From assembly GCF_000402035.1 (NCBI RefSeq), contig NC_021289.1, forward strand, positions 744,001 to 808,000: DNA of 64,000 nucleotides, read 5' to 3'. The notes below the pieces were generated by a model that saw nothing but the letters and a program-made list of their open reading frames with translations, ran no database searches and was not told where the DNA came from. Numbering within the stretch: position 1 is the first letter of the stretch; every line of letters begins with the position of its first letter. The translations under genes and the position numbers were made by a program. This DNA comes from Caballeronia insecticola. GTDB lineage: Bacteria > Pseudomonadota > Gammaproteobacteria > Burkholderiales > Burkholderiaceae. Below, piece after piece: positions 25,542 to 34,899 of the stretch.

Positions 25542-27254
25542 ATGCCGACATTTCCGCTCGTATTTCATGCGTCGCCGGATCAGACGCTCGCCTGGCGCGA
25601 CGGCGCGCCCGTCCGCGTGCGCGACTTCCTGGCCGACGTGCAGCGGGTGGCCGCGGCATTGCCCGAAGGCGGGCATGTGTTCAACGTCTGCACGGATCGC
25701 TATCGCTTTACGGTGAGCTTGTGCGCGACGCTCGTCGCGGGCAAGACGAGTCTTTTGCCGTCGACGCACACGCCCGAAATGGTCCGCGCCCTGGCCTCCT
25801 TCGCGCCCGACGCATTCTGTCTGCACGACAGCGACGATTGCGCCATCGATCTGCCGCGCGTTCGTTATCCGGACAATGCGCCCACGCTTTCGAGCACGGC
25901 CGACGTGACCGTGCCGCAAATCGACGGCGCACGCGTCGTTGCTTACGTGTTTACATCCGGCTCTACGGGCGTGCCGGTGCCGCATCGTAAAACGTGGGGT
26001 TTTCTCGTCAAGAACGTGCGTGCGGCGGCGGCGCGTCTCGGCCTGCTGGACCGGCAAGCGGCCACGCTCGTCGGCACCGTGCCGCCGCAACACATGTACG
26101 GCTTCGAATCGACGGTGCTGCTCGCGCTGCTCGGCGGCCTCGCGTTCAGCAACCGCCAGCCGTTCTATCCCGTCGATATCCGCGCGGAACTCGCCGCCGT
26201 GCCGGAGCCGCGCGTGCTCGTCAGTTCGCCGATTCATCTGCGCGCGCTGTTCGCCAACGAAGAAGCGTTGCCGCGCGCATCGCTCGTGCTGTCGGCGACG
26301 GCGCCGCTGTCGGAAAAGCTCGCGCTCGACGCGGAACAGCGTCTGCACGCACCGCTCATGGAAATCTACGGCAGCACGGAAACCGGCCAGATCGCGACGC
26401 GCCGCACCGCGCGCACCGCCGCGTGGGAATTGTTCCCCGACATCGCACTCACGCCCCGCGCCGACGATTCCGGCGATACGACGATGTGGGCATCGGGCGG
26501 CCACGTCGAAATGCCCGTGCCGATGGGCGATGCGCTCGAACTCATCGACGCAACGCGTTTTTTGCTGCATGGACGCAAGGCGGATCTCATCAACATCGCG
26601 GGCAAGCGCACGTCGCTCGCTTACCTGAATCATCAGCTGAACGCGGTGCCGGGCGTGATCGATGGCGTGTTCTACATGCCCGACGACCCACCGGACGACG
26701 GCGAAGGCGAACCCGTGCGCCGCCTGATGGCGCTCGTCGTCGCGCCCGAACTGGCGGCGGCGGACTTGCAACGGGCGCTGCGCGAGCGCATCGACGCCGC
26801 GTTCATGCCGCGTCCGCTGCTGTTCGTCGATACGCTGCCGCGCAACGCCACCGGCAAGCTGCCACGCGAAGTGCTGACGCGGCTGATCGACGAAGAGCGC
26901 AAGCGCCGCGCGGCGCTCAGCTTTACCGTGCCGCCGGAGCATCCCGCGCTGGCGGGGCATTTTCCCGGCCGCCCGATCGTGCCGGGCGTCGTTTTGCTCG
27001 ATCACGCGCTCGACGCCATCGGCGGCGCGCTCGGCCGAAGTGTCGACGCGTGCCGGATCGAATCGGCGAAATTCCTGAGCCCGGCGCAACCGGGCGAGAC
27101 GCTCGATATCGCCTTCGAAACGGCGGCGAGCGGCGCGGTCCGCTTCACGATTCGCGCAGGCGCTCGCGCCGTGGCGAGCGGCGCGCTCGCGGCGCCGCAG
27201 GCATCGTCGATATCGACATCGACATCGACTGCTACGGACACGCAGCCATCGTGA
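25542..27254 (+). CDS. Aryl-activating AMP ligase fused to a hot-dog dehydratase
   Basis: Two-domain enzyme, 570 aa. The N-terminal adenylation domain has FTSGSTGVPVPHRK (about 138-151), YGSTETGQ (about 276) and the catalytic lysine in NATGKLP; it would activate an aryl acid (4-hydroxybenzoate-like) for loading on ACP. The C-terminal portion from about 460 carries HFPGRPIVPG, the FabZ-type hot-dog motif of beta-hydroxyacyl-ACP dehydratase. In other aryl polyene loci these are separate genes, so the fusion matters for pathway reconstruction. Its TGA overlaps the next gene's GTG. Confidence 0.88.
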   Translation: MPTFPLVFHASPDQTLAWRDGAPVRVRDFLADVQRVAAALPEGGHVFNVCTDRYRFTVSLCATLVAGKTSLLPSTHTPEMVRALASFAPDAFCLHDSDDCAIDLPRVRYPDNAPTLSSTADVTVPQIDGARVVAYVFTSGSTGVPVPHRKTWGFLVKNVRAAAARLGLLDRQAATLVGTVPPQHMYGFESTVLLALLGGLAFSNRQPFYPVDIRAELAAVPEPRVLVSSPIHLRALFANEEALPRASLVLSATAPLSEKLALDAEQRLHAPLMEIYGSTETGQIATRRTARTAAWELFPDIALTPRADDSGDTTMWASGGHVEMPVPMGDALELIDATRFLLHGRKADLINIAGKRTSLAYLNHQLNAVPGVIDGVFYMPDDPPDDGEGEPVRRLMALVVAPELAAADLQRALRERIDAAFMPRPLLFVDTLPRNATGKLPREVLTRLIDEERKRRAALSFTVPPEHPALAGHFPGRPIVPGVVLLDHALDAIGGALGRSVDACRIESAKFLSPAQPGETLDIAFETAASGAVRFTIRAGARAVASGALAAPQASSISTSTSTATDTQPS

Positions 27255-28243
27255 ACAAGACGCGCATGAATCGCGACGACTGGGCCGAGCGCCAGGAACG
27301 CAGCAACCTCGCGTTGCTGCGCTTCATGACGTGGGTGTCGCTGCGCTTCGGGCGGCGCGCGGGACGCGTGCTGTTGCGCATCATCACCGCGTATTTCGTG
27401 CTGTTCGCGCCGGCGGCGCGGCGTGCGTCGCGCGGTTATCTGAATCGCGCGCTCGGGCGGCATGCGGGCTGGCGCGACGGTTATCGTCATGTGTTCTCGT
27501 TTGCATCGACGATTCACGACCGCATCTATCTGCTCAACGAACGGTTCGATCTGTTCGATATCCGCACGCACGGCGTCGAGGAAGTCGAGGCGGCGCTGGC
27601 GGACGGCGGCGGCGCGTTTCTGATGGGCGCGCATCTCGGCAGCTTCGAAGTGGTGCGGGCGATCGGCCGGGCGCAGCCGCATATCCGCATCGCGATCACG
27701 ATGTACGAGGAAAACGCGCGCAAGATCAACGCCATTCTCGCCGCGGTCAATCCGGCCGCGCATCACGATGTGATCGGTCTCGGCAAGGTCGATGCCATGC
27801 TCAAGGTGCGCGAGCGGCTCGACGCCGGCAGTCTCGTCGGCATACTTGCGGACCGCACGCTGCGCCAGGCGGGCGACGCGCTCCGCGAACACGACTTCCT
27901 CGGCACGCCCGCCGCGTTTCCGCTCGGGCCGCTGCATATGGCGGCGGTGCTGCGCCGTCCGGTCGTGTTCATGACGGGGCTGTATCTCGGCGGCAATCGC
28001 TACGATATTCACTTCGAGACAATCGCCGATTTTTCGAAGATAGGCCGCGCCGAACGCGCCGCCGCCGTCGATGCCGCGCTCGCACGCTATGTCGCGTTGC
28101 TGGAAAAATACTGCCGCGCGGCGCCCTACAACTGGTTCAACTATTTCGACTTCTGGCAGACGAACGCCGCGCGCGACATGCGGCCGAGCGCCACATCGAA
28201 CGCACGGAGCGCCCGTCTGCGCGAAGTCACGAGGGATTCCTGA
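27251..28243 (+). CDS. LpxL/HtrB-family acyltransferase of the aryl polyene cluster
   Basis: Lipid A late-acyltransferase fold, 330 aa, with the catalytic H-x4-E pair in GAHLGSFEV (about residues 117-125). In aryl polyene loci these enzymes are thought to transfer polyene or fatty acyl groups within the membrane. The GTG start overlaps the upstream stop codon (GTGA), implying coupling; an ATG 15 bp further in is the alternative. The gene lies between the ligase-dehydratase and the LolA-like gene. Confidence 0.85.
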   Translation: MNKTRMNRDDWAERQERSNLALLRFMTWVSLRFGRRAGRVLLRIITAYFVLFAPAARRASRGYLNRALGRHAGWRDGYRHVFSFASTIHDRIYLLNERFDLFDIRTHGVEEVEAALADGGGAFLMGAHLGSFEVVRAIGRAQPHIRIAITMYEENARKINAILAAVNPAAHHDVIGLGKVDAMLKVRERLDAGSLVGILADRTLRQAGDALREHDFLGTPAAFPLGPLHMAAVLRRPVVFMTGLYLGGNRYDIHFETIADFSKIGRAERAAAVDAALARYVALLEKYCRAAPYNWFNYFDFWQTNAARDMRPSATSNARSARLREVTRDS

Positions 28244-28247
28244 GCTT

Positions 28248-28841
28248 ATGCGAGTTTTTTCCGCGATGTTCGCCGCCGTCGTTTTCTGCGCCGCTTCGTC
28301 GCTGAGCCAGGCCGCCGACGCGCCCGCTTCCGGCTGGACGCTCGACCGGCTGATGAACACGCTCGGCGCGAAAAAATCAGGCCGCGCGCACTTCACCGAG
28401 ACGCGTTATCTGAAGATCGCGCAGGAGCCGCTTGAGTCGTCGGGGGAACTCGTGTTCGTCGCGCCCGATCATCTGGAAAAGCATACGGTCAGTCCGAAGC
28501 CGGAGAATCTCGTCGTCGATGGCGACATGCTCACCGTCGATCGCAACGGCCGCAAGGTCACCATTCCGCTGCGCAACTATCCGGAACTGGGCGCGTTTAT
28601 CGAAAGCATCCGCGCGACGCTCGCGGGCAACCGCTTTGCGCTGGAGAGCGCGTACAAGGTGTCGATCGACGGCCGCGGCGACGACTGGACGCTCACGCTC
28701 GTGCCGATCGATTCGCGCATGCAGAAGAAAGTGAGCGAAATCACGCTCGCCGGCACGGGCGCTGCGCTCGCGCGCGTCGAGATCAAAGAAGCCGACGGCG
28801 ACCGTTCGCTGATGCGTCTGCAAGACGCGTCGTCGCACTGA
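28248..28841 (+). CDS. LolA-related outer-membrane lipoprotein carrier-like protein
   Basis: A 197-residue periplasmic protein with a signal peptide ending around SQA (residue 22) and a LolA-like beta-half-barrel pattern: HFTETRYLKIAQEPLESSGELVF is the family core. Aryl polyene clusters always carry a LolA relative next to an MMPL exporter, and together they are believed to ferry the pigment lipid across the envelope. It is 4 bp from the exporter gene, so the two are coupled. Confidence 0.85.
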   Translation: MRVFSAMFAAVVFCAASSLSQAADAPASGWTLDRLMNTLGAKKSGRAHFTETRYLKIAQEPLESSGELVFVAPDHLEKHTVSPKPENLVVDGDMLTVDRNGRKVTIPLRNYPELGAFIESIRATLAGNRFALESAYKVSIDGRGDDWTLTLVPIDSRMQKKVSEITLAGTGAALARVEIKEADGDRSLMRLQDASSH

Positions 28842-28845
28842 CGCG

Positions 28846-31263
28846 ATGTCGCCACGCGAGCGCGGTCTCGTCGCGGCCCTGCGTGCCTTGCGGATACTTC
28901 GCGAGCCCTCCGTGATCGCCTGGCTGTGCTTTCTGGCGGCGTGCGCGGGCGTGATCGCGCGCACGCACTTTTCTGCCGATCTGTCCGCGTTTCTGCCGCG
29001 CTCGCCGAGCGCGCAGCAGCGCGTGCTCGTCGAGCAATTGCGCGACGGGCTGGTGTCGCGGCTGATTCTCGTCGGCATCGATGGCGGCGATGCGGCCGGA
29101 CGCGCCGATGTATCGCGCAAGCTCGCGGCGCAACTGCGCAACGACACGCGTTTCTCCGCCATCAACAACGGCGAACCGGTCGGGCAGGCGCGCGACGAGC
29201 GCTTCGTCTACGAGCATCGCTACCAGCTGAGTCCGGCGGTCACGCCCGAACGTTTCAGCGAAGCGGGCCTCAAGTCCGCACTCGCCGACAGCCTCGATCT
29301 GCTGTCCTCCTCCGCCGGCATGATGACCAAGGACTTGCTACCGCACGATCCGACCGGCGAAGTCACCGCGCTCGTGAGCCAGCTCGACAGCGGCGCGCAG
29401 CCCGCGATGCTCGATGGCGTGTGGGCATCGCGCGAAGGCAAGCGCGCCGTGTTGCTCGCGCAGACCGCGAGCGCCGGCTCCGACACCGATGCGCAGGCAA
29501 GCGCGCTCGCCGCCATCCGCGAGGCGTTCCGGCAGGCGGCGCCGGGCGCGTCGCCGTACCGGTTGCTGATGACCGGCCCGGGCGTGTTCGCCGTCGAGAC
29601 GCGCGACACGATCACGCGCGACGTGCGCTGGCTGTCCGCCGCGAGCATCGCGCTGATCGTCGTGTTGCTGCTCGCGGTGTACCGCTCGGTGCCGACCTTG
29701 CTGCTCGGGCTGATGCCGGTGCTGTCGGGCGTGGCGGCGGGCGTCGCCGCCGTGAGCCTCGCGTTCGGCACGGTGCACGGACTCACGCTCGGCTTCGGCA
29801 CGACGCTGATCGGCGAGGCCGTCGACTATTCGATCTATCTCTTCGTGCAGTCGGCGGGCATGACCTTCGGCCAGCGCAAGCAGTCGCTGAAGGACTGGGT
29901 CGCGGGCTTCTGGCCGACGATTCGTCTCGGCGTGCTGACGTCGATCTGCGGCTTCGCATCGATGCTCTTCTCCGGCTTTCCGGGTCTCGTGCAACTCGGG
30001 CTGTATTCGATCGTCGGTTTGTCGACGGCGGGCATCGTCACGCGTTTCGTGCTGCCGCATCTGTTGCCGCAAGGCTTCGCGATCCGCGATGTCTCGCGTT
30101 TAGGCAACGTGCTTGCGCGCTTCGCGGCGCGGGCGTCGCGTCTGCGTGTGGCGCTCGCGCTGCTGCTGGTCGCGGCGCTTGCCGTGCTGCTGATGCAGCG
30201 GCACGGTCTGTGGAGTCAGGAACTGGCCGCGCTGAGTCCGGTGCCAAAGGCAAGCCAGAATCTCGACGAACGCCTGCGCGCGGACGTCGGCGCGCCGGAC
30301 GTGCGTTATCTCGCCGTGGTGTCGGCGGCGAGCGAGCAGGCGGCGCTCGAACGCGCGGAAGCGCTCGCCCGGCAATTGCAGCCGCTGGTCGACGCGGGCG
30401 TGATCGCCGGTTACGAAAGCCCGGCGCGCTATCTGCCGAGCGATGCCGCGCAGCGTGCGCGCATCGCGAGCCTCCCCGCCGCCGACGATCTGCGTGCGCG
30501 TCTCGCCGCCGCCCTGCGCGATCAGACGATCCGCGTGAAGCCGGAAGTCTTCGCGCCCTTCATCGCCGATGTCGACGCCGCCCGCGCCCAGCCGCCGCTG
30601 CGCCGCGCCGATCTGCAAGGCACGTCGATGGCGCTTGCCGTCGATTCGCTCCTCACGCAACGCGACGGCCGCTGGACCGCCATGCTGCCCTTGCGCGCCG
30701 CGGCGGGCTCGGACGTGCAGGCGCAGAAAATCCGCGCGGCGCTGGCGTCGGCGCATGTGCCGGACGCGCTGTTCGTCGATATGAAAGCCGAGGCCGACCG
30801 CCTCTATCAGAACTACGTGCACGAGGACATTCGCCTGTCGCTCGGCGGTTTCGCCGCGATCGTCGTGCTGCTCGTGCTCGCGCTGCGCTCGCCGGTGCGC
30901 GCGGCGCGCACGCTCGCGCCGCTGGTCGCGGCGGTGATCGTCGTGATCGCGGGGCTTGCGCTCGCGGGCAAGTCGCTCACGATCCTGCATCTGATCGGCA
31001 TGTTGCTGATCGTCGCGGTCGGCTCGAACTATGCGCTGTTCTTCAACTATCGCGCGCACGCCGATGGCGACGTCAACGCAATTTCGCCGCAAACGCTCGT
31101 GTCGCTCGCGATCGCGAATCTGGCGACGGTGCTGGGCTTCGGCCTGCTCGCGCTCTCCAGCGTGCCGATGCTCAAGACGTTCGGGCTGACGGTCGGCCCC
31201 GGCGCGATCCTCGCGCTCCTGTTCTCGGCGATTCTCGCGCCGCGTCCGGGCCGATCACGATGA
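28846..31263 (+). CDS. MMPL/RND-superfamily exporter of the aryl polyene cluster
   Basis: An 805-residue inner-membrane transporter with two blocks of five to six helices separated by two large periplasmic domains, as in MMPL/HpnN proteins. The first helix is near residue 25, a block lies around 255-420 and another at 665-800. It probably extracts the polyene lipid for delivery by the LolA-like partner. Its end overlaps the following deacetylase gene by 4 bp (ATGA). Confidence 0.87.
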   Translation: MSPRERGLVAALRALRILREPSVIAWLCFLAACAGVIARTHFSADLSAFLPRSPSAQQRVLVEQLRDGLVSRLILVGIDGGDAAGRADVSRKLAAQLRNDTRFSAINNGEPVGQARDERFVYEHRYQLSPAVTPERFSEAGLKSALADSLDLLSSSAGMMTKDLLPHDPTGEVTALVSQLDSGAQPAMLDGVWASREGKRAVLLAQTASAGSDTDAQASALAAIREAFRQAAPGASPYRLLMTGPGVFAVETRDTITRDVRWLSAASIALIVVLLLAVYRSVPTLLLGLMPVLSGVAAGVAAVSLAFGTVHGLTLGFGTTLIGEAVDYSIYLFVQSAGMTFGQRKQSLKDWVAGFWPTIRLGVLTSICGFASMLFSGFPGLVQLGLYSIVGLSTAGIVTRFVLPHLLPQGFAIRDVSRLGNVLARFAARASRLRVALALLLVAALAVLLMQRHGLWSQELAALSPVPKASQNLDERLRADVGAPDVRYLAVVSAASEQAALERAEALARQLQPLVDAGVIAGYESPARYLPSDAAQRARIASLPAADDLRARLAAALRDQTIRVKPEVFAPFIADVDAARAQPPLRRADLQGTSMALAVDSLLTQRDGRWTAMLPLRAAAGSDVQAQKIRAALASAHVPDALFVDMKAEADRLYQNYVHEDIRLSLGGFAAIVVLLVLALRSPVRAARTLAPLVAAVIVVIAGLALAGKSLTILHLIGMLLIVAVGSNYALFFNYRAHADGDVNAISPQTLVSLAIANLATVLGFGLLALSSVPMLKTFGLTVGPGAILALLFSAILAPRPGRSR

Positions 31264-32081
31264 ACGCGCGCCATCCCGCGCCCGGACAACCGCGCCGCTG
31301 GCGGCCGACGCCGCTCGTCGGCGGCGCGGCGGCCGTGCATGCGGGCGCGCTCGCGGCGCTGGCCGTCGCGCCCGCGACGTGGCCGTGGGCGGCGGGCGGC
31401 GTGATCGCGTCGCATCTGGCGCTGACGGCGGCGGGGCTCTGGCCGCGCAGCACGCTGCTCGGTCACAACTGGACGACGTTGCCGGAGCAGCCGGGCGCGC
31501 GCATCGCGATCACAATCGATGACGGTCCCGATCCCGACGTCACGCCACGCGTGCTCGATCTGCTCGATGCGCATCGCGCCCGCGCGACGTTCTTTTGTAT
31601 CGGCGAGCGGGCGCGGCGGCATCCGCGCATCGTCGAGGCGATCGTCGCGCGCGGACACGCGGTCGAAAATCATAGCCAGCGGCATCGGCATCACTTTTCG
31701 CTGCAAGGTCCGGGCGCGTTGCGGCGCGAGATCGACGCCGCGCAGACGACGCTCGGCGAGATCGCGGGCACGCCGCCGCTGTTCTTTCGCGCGCCCGCCG
31801 GGCTGCGCAATCCGTTTCTCGAACCCGTGCTGTGCGGCTTCGGGCTACAGCTCGCAAGCTGGACGCGGCGCGGCTTCGATACGCGCACCGGCGATGCGGC
31901 GCTTGTCGCGCGCCGTCTGCTGGACGGCGTCGCGCCGCGCGACATTCTGCTGCTCCACGACGGCCACGCCGCCCGCGACGCGAACGGCGCGCCCGTCGTG
32001 CTGGCCGCGCTGGACACGGTGCTGCGCGTGGCCGCCGAGCGCGGATTGCACACCGTGACCTTGCGCGAGGCGATCGTCTAG
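31260..32081 (+). CDS. Polysaccharide deacetylase-family protein in the aryl polyene cluster
   Basis: NodB-homology (carbohydrate esterase 4) protein, 273 aa, preceded by two hydrophobic N-terminal segments that may anchor it in the membrane. The metal-binding start TIDDGPDPDVT and the H-x3-H-like SQRHRHH segment are present, as is FFRAPAG. The sequence is more typical of CE4 deacetylases than of the esterase-like genes of E. coli-type clusters. It may remove an acetyl group from a glycosylated intermediate; this is inference from the GT2 in the same cluster. Confidence 0.8.
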   Translation: MNARHPAPGQPRRWRPTPLVGGAAAVHAGALAALAVAPATWPWAAGGVIASHLALTAAGLWPRSTLLGHNWTTLPEQPGARIAITIDDGPDPDVTPRVLDLLDAHRARATFFCIGERARRHPRIVEAIVARGHAVENHSQRHRHHFSLQGPGALRREIDAAQTTLGEIAGTPPLFFRAPAGLRNPFLEPVLCGFGLQLASWTRRGFDTRTGDAALVARRLLDGVAPRDILLLHDGHAARDANGAPVVLAALDTVLRVAAERGLHTVTLREAIV

Positions 32082-32801
32082 ATGATTCCGGCCGCGCTCA
32101 TCGATGCCGCCGGCCGCCCTTACCGCGCCGCAGGGCGATTCGCGTGGCATTTCGCGCTCGGCAAGCTGCGTCACGATCCGTTCTTCGCCCACATTCTGGC
32201 GAACGGCCTGATTCCCGACGGCGCCCGCATTCTCGATCTCGGCAGCGGGCAAGGACTGCTGGCCGCGTGGCTGCTCGGCGCGCACGCGTGGCATCGCGAC
32301 AACGCCGCCGCATGGCCCGCGCACTGGTCCGCGCCGCCCGCGGTGCGCTCGATTCACGGCATCGAAATGACGCCGCGCGATGTCGAACGGGCGCGCATTG
32401 CGTTGCGGGCATATCGGGCGCAGGTCAGCCTTATTTGCGACGATATTCGCCGCGTGCCGTTTCCGCAGGCGGATGTCGTCGTCGCGTGCGATGTGCTGCA
32501 TTACATCGACGCCGACGCACAGGAAGCCGTCCTGCGCCGCGTGCGCGAAAGCCTCGCGCCGGACGGCGTGCTGCTCTTGCGCGTGAGCGACGCCGCCGCC
32601 GGCTGGCGCGCGGGCCTCGATCGCGCCGTCGACTTCGGCATGCAGGTTGCCCGTTCCGGGCGCACCAACGCCCTCACCTGCCGCAGCGAACCGGCCTGGC
32701 TGGCGCTGCTCGATGCACTGCACTTTCAGGTGACGCTCGTGCCGATGGGCCACGGCGCGCACGACGCCAATCGTCTGCTGATTGCGCGGCCGTCAGCCTG
32801 A
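32082..32801 (+). CDS. Class I SAM-dependent methyltransferase of the aryl polyene cluster
   Basis: A 239-residue methyltransferase with motif I as ILDLGSGQGLL (about 48-58) and an acidic post-I region (GIEMTPRDVER). It starts directly after the preceding stop codon, so it is in the same operon. Aryl polyene and flexirubin clusters often encode methyltransferases that modify the aryl head; the exact position cannot be inferred. A second methyltransferase converges from the end of the cluster. Confidence 0.8.
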   Translation: MIPAALIDAAGRPYRAAGRFAWHFALGKLRHDPFFAHILANGLIPDGARILDLGSGQGLLAAWLLGAHAWHRDNAAAWPAHWSAPPAVRSIHGIEMTPRDVERARIALRAYRAQVSLICDDIRRVPFPQADVVVACDVLHYIDADAQEAVLRRVRESLAPDGVLLLRVSDAAAGWRAGLDRAVDFGMQVARSGRTNALTCRSEPAWLALLDALHFQVTLVPMGHGAHDANRLLIARPSA

Positions 32802-32881
32802 CCGGCGACGGGGCGGAAACACCTCGTTTGTTACAATTCATCGAATATCGAATGCCATCGGACCTCGAGGATCGGCACGCA

Positions 32882-34105
32882 GTGAACCCTCTTCTGTTTT
32901 CGAATTTCACCGCCACGAGTTGCGCGGGCCGCGGTCTCGACGCGACGCTCGCCGCACTCACCGAAGGACGCGCCGGCCTGGCGCCCTGCGACTTCGAAGG
33001 CGCCGCGCTGGGCACGTTCACAGGTCGCGTCGCGGGCATCGAGGACGCGCCCGTGCGCGCCGATCTCGCCGAATTCGACTGCCGCAACAACCGTCTCGCG
33101 CAAATGGCGATGACGCAAGACGGCTTCGAGGCGCGCGTGCGCGAAGCCATCGCGCGGCATGGCGCGCAACGCGTGGGCGTGTTCATGGGCACGAGCACGG
33201 CGGGCATTCTGGAGACGGAGCTTGCGTACCAGCGCCGCGATGCGGCGAACGGCGCGCTGCCCGCCGATTTCAACTACGCGACAACGCACAATCCCTATTC
33301 GCTGGCCGCGTTCGTGCGTGCGTATTTCGGGCTGCGCGGACCGGCGGTGTCGGTGTCGTCGGCGTGTTCGTCGGGGGCGAAGGTGTTCGCCTCCGCGCGG
33401 CGCATGCTCGAAACCGGTCTCATCGACGTGGCCGTGGTCGGCGGCGTCGATACGCTGTGTCTCACGACGCTCTACGGCTTCAATTCGCTCGAACTGCTCG
33501 CGCCGGGGCCGTGCAAGCCGTTCGATCTTCATCGCGACGGCATTTCGATCGGCGAGGCAGCGGCGTTCGGGCTGCTCGAACGCGAATCGCCCGAACACGC
33601 CAATGACGACGACGCGATCCGTCTGCTCGGCATCGGCGAATCGAGCGATGCGCATCATATGTCGTCGCCGCATCCGGACGGACTCGGCGCGCGCATGGCG
33701 ATGCAACAGGCGCTTGCGAGCGCCGGTCTCGATGCGCGCGATATCGGCTACGTGAATCTGCACGGCACCGCGACGCCCAGCAACGACGCCGCCGAGAGCC
33801 GGGCGCTGACGAGCGTCTTCGACCGCGTGCCGTGCAGTTCGACCAAAGGCGCGACGGGCCACACGCTCGGCGCGGCAGGCGCGCTCGAAGCGGTGATCGC
33901 CGCGCTCGCGCTCAGGCATCAGATGATTCCGGCGGGCGTCAACGCGAGCGAACCGGACCCGGCGCTCGGCCTCGATTACGTGATCGCCACGCGGCACGCG
34001 CCGTTGCGCGCGGTGTTGTCGAATTCGTTCGGGTTCGGCGGCACGAACTGCAGTCTCGTCTTCGGGCGCGGCGCGCGTGAGGCGCGGGGAGCGGCATCGG
34101 CATGA
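32882..34105 (+). CDS. Beta-ketoacyl-ACP synthase of the aryl polyene cluster
   Basis: Condensing enzyme of FabF/FabB type, 407 aa, with the full catalytic triad: C162 in SSACSSGA, H294 in VNLHGTATPSND and H327 in GATGHTLG. It extends the aryl starter by malonyl units. The GTG start (GAGG 11 nt upstream) yields MNPLLFSNFTATS, the usual opening of this family; an ATG 30 bp upstream is an alternative. The downstream partner lacks the active-site residues, so the two likely form a heterodimer. Confidence 0.9.
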   Translation: MNPLLFSNFTATSCAGRGLDATLAALTEGRAGLAPCDFEGAALGTFTGRVAGIEDAPVRADLAEFDCRNNRLAQMAMTQDGFEARVREAIARHGAQRVGVFMGTSTAGILETELAYQRRDAANGALPADFNYATTHNPYSLAAFVRAYFGLRGPAVSVSSACSSGAKVFASARRMLETGLIDVAVVGGVDTLCLTTLYGFNSLELLAPGPCKPFDLHRDGISIGEAAAFGLLERESPEHANDDDAIRLLGIGESSDAHHMSSPHPDGLGARMAMQQALASAGLDARDIGYVNLHGTATPSNDAAESRALTSVFDRVPCSSTKGATGHTLGAAGALEAVIAALALRHQMIPAGVNASEPDPALGLDYVIATRHAPLRAVLSNSFGFGGTNCSLVFGRGAREARGAASA

Positions 34106-34899
34106 TTCCATTGCGCGCGTATATCGAAGGGATCGGCGTGATCGGACCGGGGCTCGCGGACTGGCCGCACACGGCGGACGTGCTCGCGCAACGCGTGGCC
34201 CGCGAAGCCGCGCCGACCGTGCTGCCGGCGCCTGCCGGATTGCCGTCCGCCGAGCGCCGCCGCACCGGGCCGGTGGTGCGCGCCGCGCTCGCCGCCGCGC
34301 ACGAAGCGGTCGCGGCGAGCGGGCGCGATGCCGCCACCCTCGCGTCCGTGTTCGCGGCATCGGGCGGCGACGGCGGCAATTTCCACGCGATCTGCGAAAC
34401 CCTCGCGAGCGACGAGCCGCAACTGTCGCCCACCCGCTTTCACAACTCGGTTCACAACGCGCCGGCAGGCTACTGGAGTATCGCGACGCGCGCGATGGCC
34501 GCATCGAACGTGCTGTGCGCGTATGACGGTAGCTTCGCGGCGGGCTTGCTGGAGAGCCTCGCGCAAGTGAGCGTCGATGGCGTCGCGACGTTGCTCGTCG
34601 CCTACGACACCGAATATCCGGAGCCATTGCATCGCGTGCGCCCGATTGCGGATTCGTTCGGCGTCGCGCTCGTGCTCGCGCCCGAACCGAGCGCACGCAC
34701 GCTGGCGCGCATCGAGGCGCGTCTCGTCGATACGCCCGCGCTCACCTTCGCCGATACTGGCCTCGAAGCGCTGCGCCTGTCGAATCCGGCGGCGCGTGCG
34801 CTGCCTTTGCTGGACGCGATTGCGCGCGGACGGGCGGCGAACGTGGCGCTCGATTATCTCGACGACACGCGGCTCGCCGTGGATGTCGAGCCGTCATGA
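34102..34899 (+). CDS. Ketosynthase-like chain-length factor
   Basis: A 265-residue partial ketosynthase fold that aligns with the N-terminal half of the upstream enzyme but has no catalytic cysteine (the aligned site reads LCAYDGSFA) and lacks the two histidine motifs. This is the layout of the ketosynthase chain-length-factor subunits of aryl polyene and type II systems. It overlaps the ketosynthase gene by 4 bp, which supports formation of a heterodimer. It probably fixes polyene length. Confidence 0.85.
   Translation: MIPLRAYIEGIGVIGPGLADWPHTADVLAQRVAREAAPTVLPAPAGLPSAERRRTGPVVRAALAAAHEAVAASGRDAATLASVFAASGGDGGNFHAICETLASDEPQLSPTRFHNSVHNAPAGYWSIATRAMAASNVLCAYDGSFAAGLLESLAQVSVDGVATLLVAYDTEYPEPLHRVRPIADSFGVALVLAPEPSARTLARIEARLVDTPALTFADTGLEALRLSNPAARALPLLDAIARGRAANVALDYLDDTRLAVDVEPS

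Noticed and set aside
24708..27089. 793-codon minus-strand open frame opposite the COG4648 and ligase genes.
   Set aside because: Composition is Arg/His/Ala-rich without any family motif, whereas the plus strand holds a complete, motif-bearing ligase.
28926..31259. Long plus-strand frame preceding the deacetylase.
   Set aside because: It overlaps the MMPL gene in another frame and lacks membrane-protein character; the deacetylase start is the ATGA overlap at 31260.
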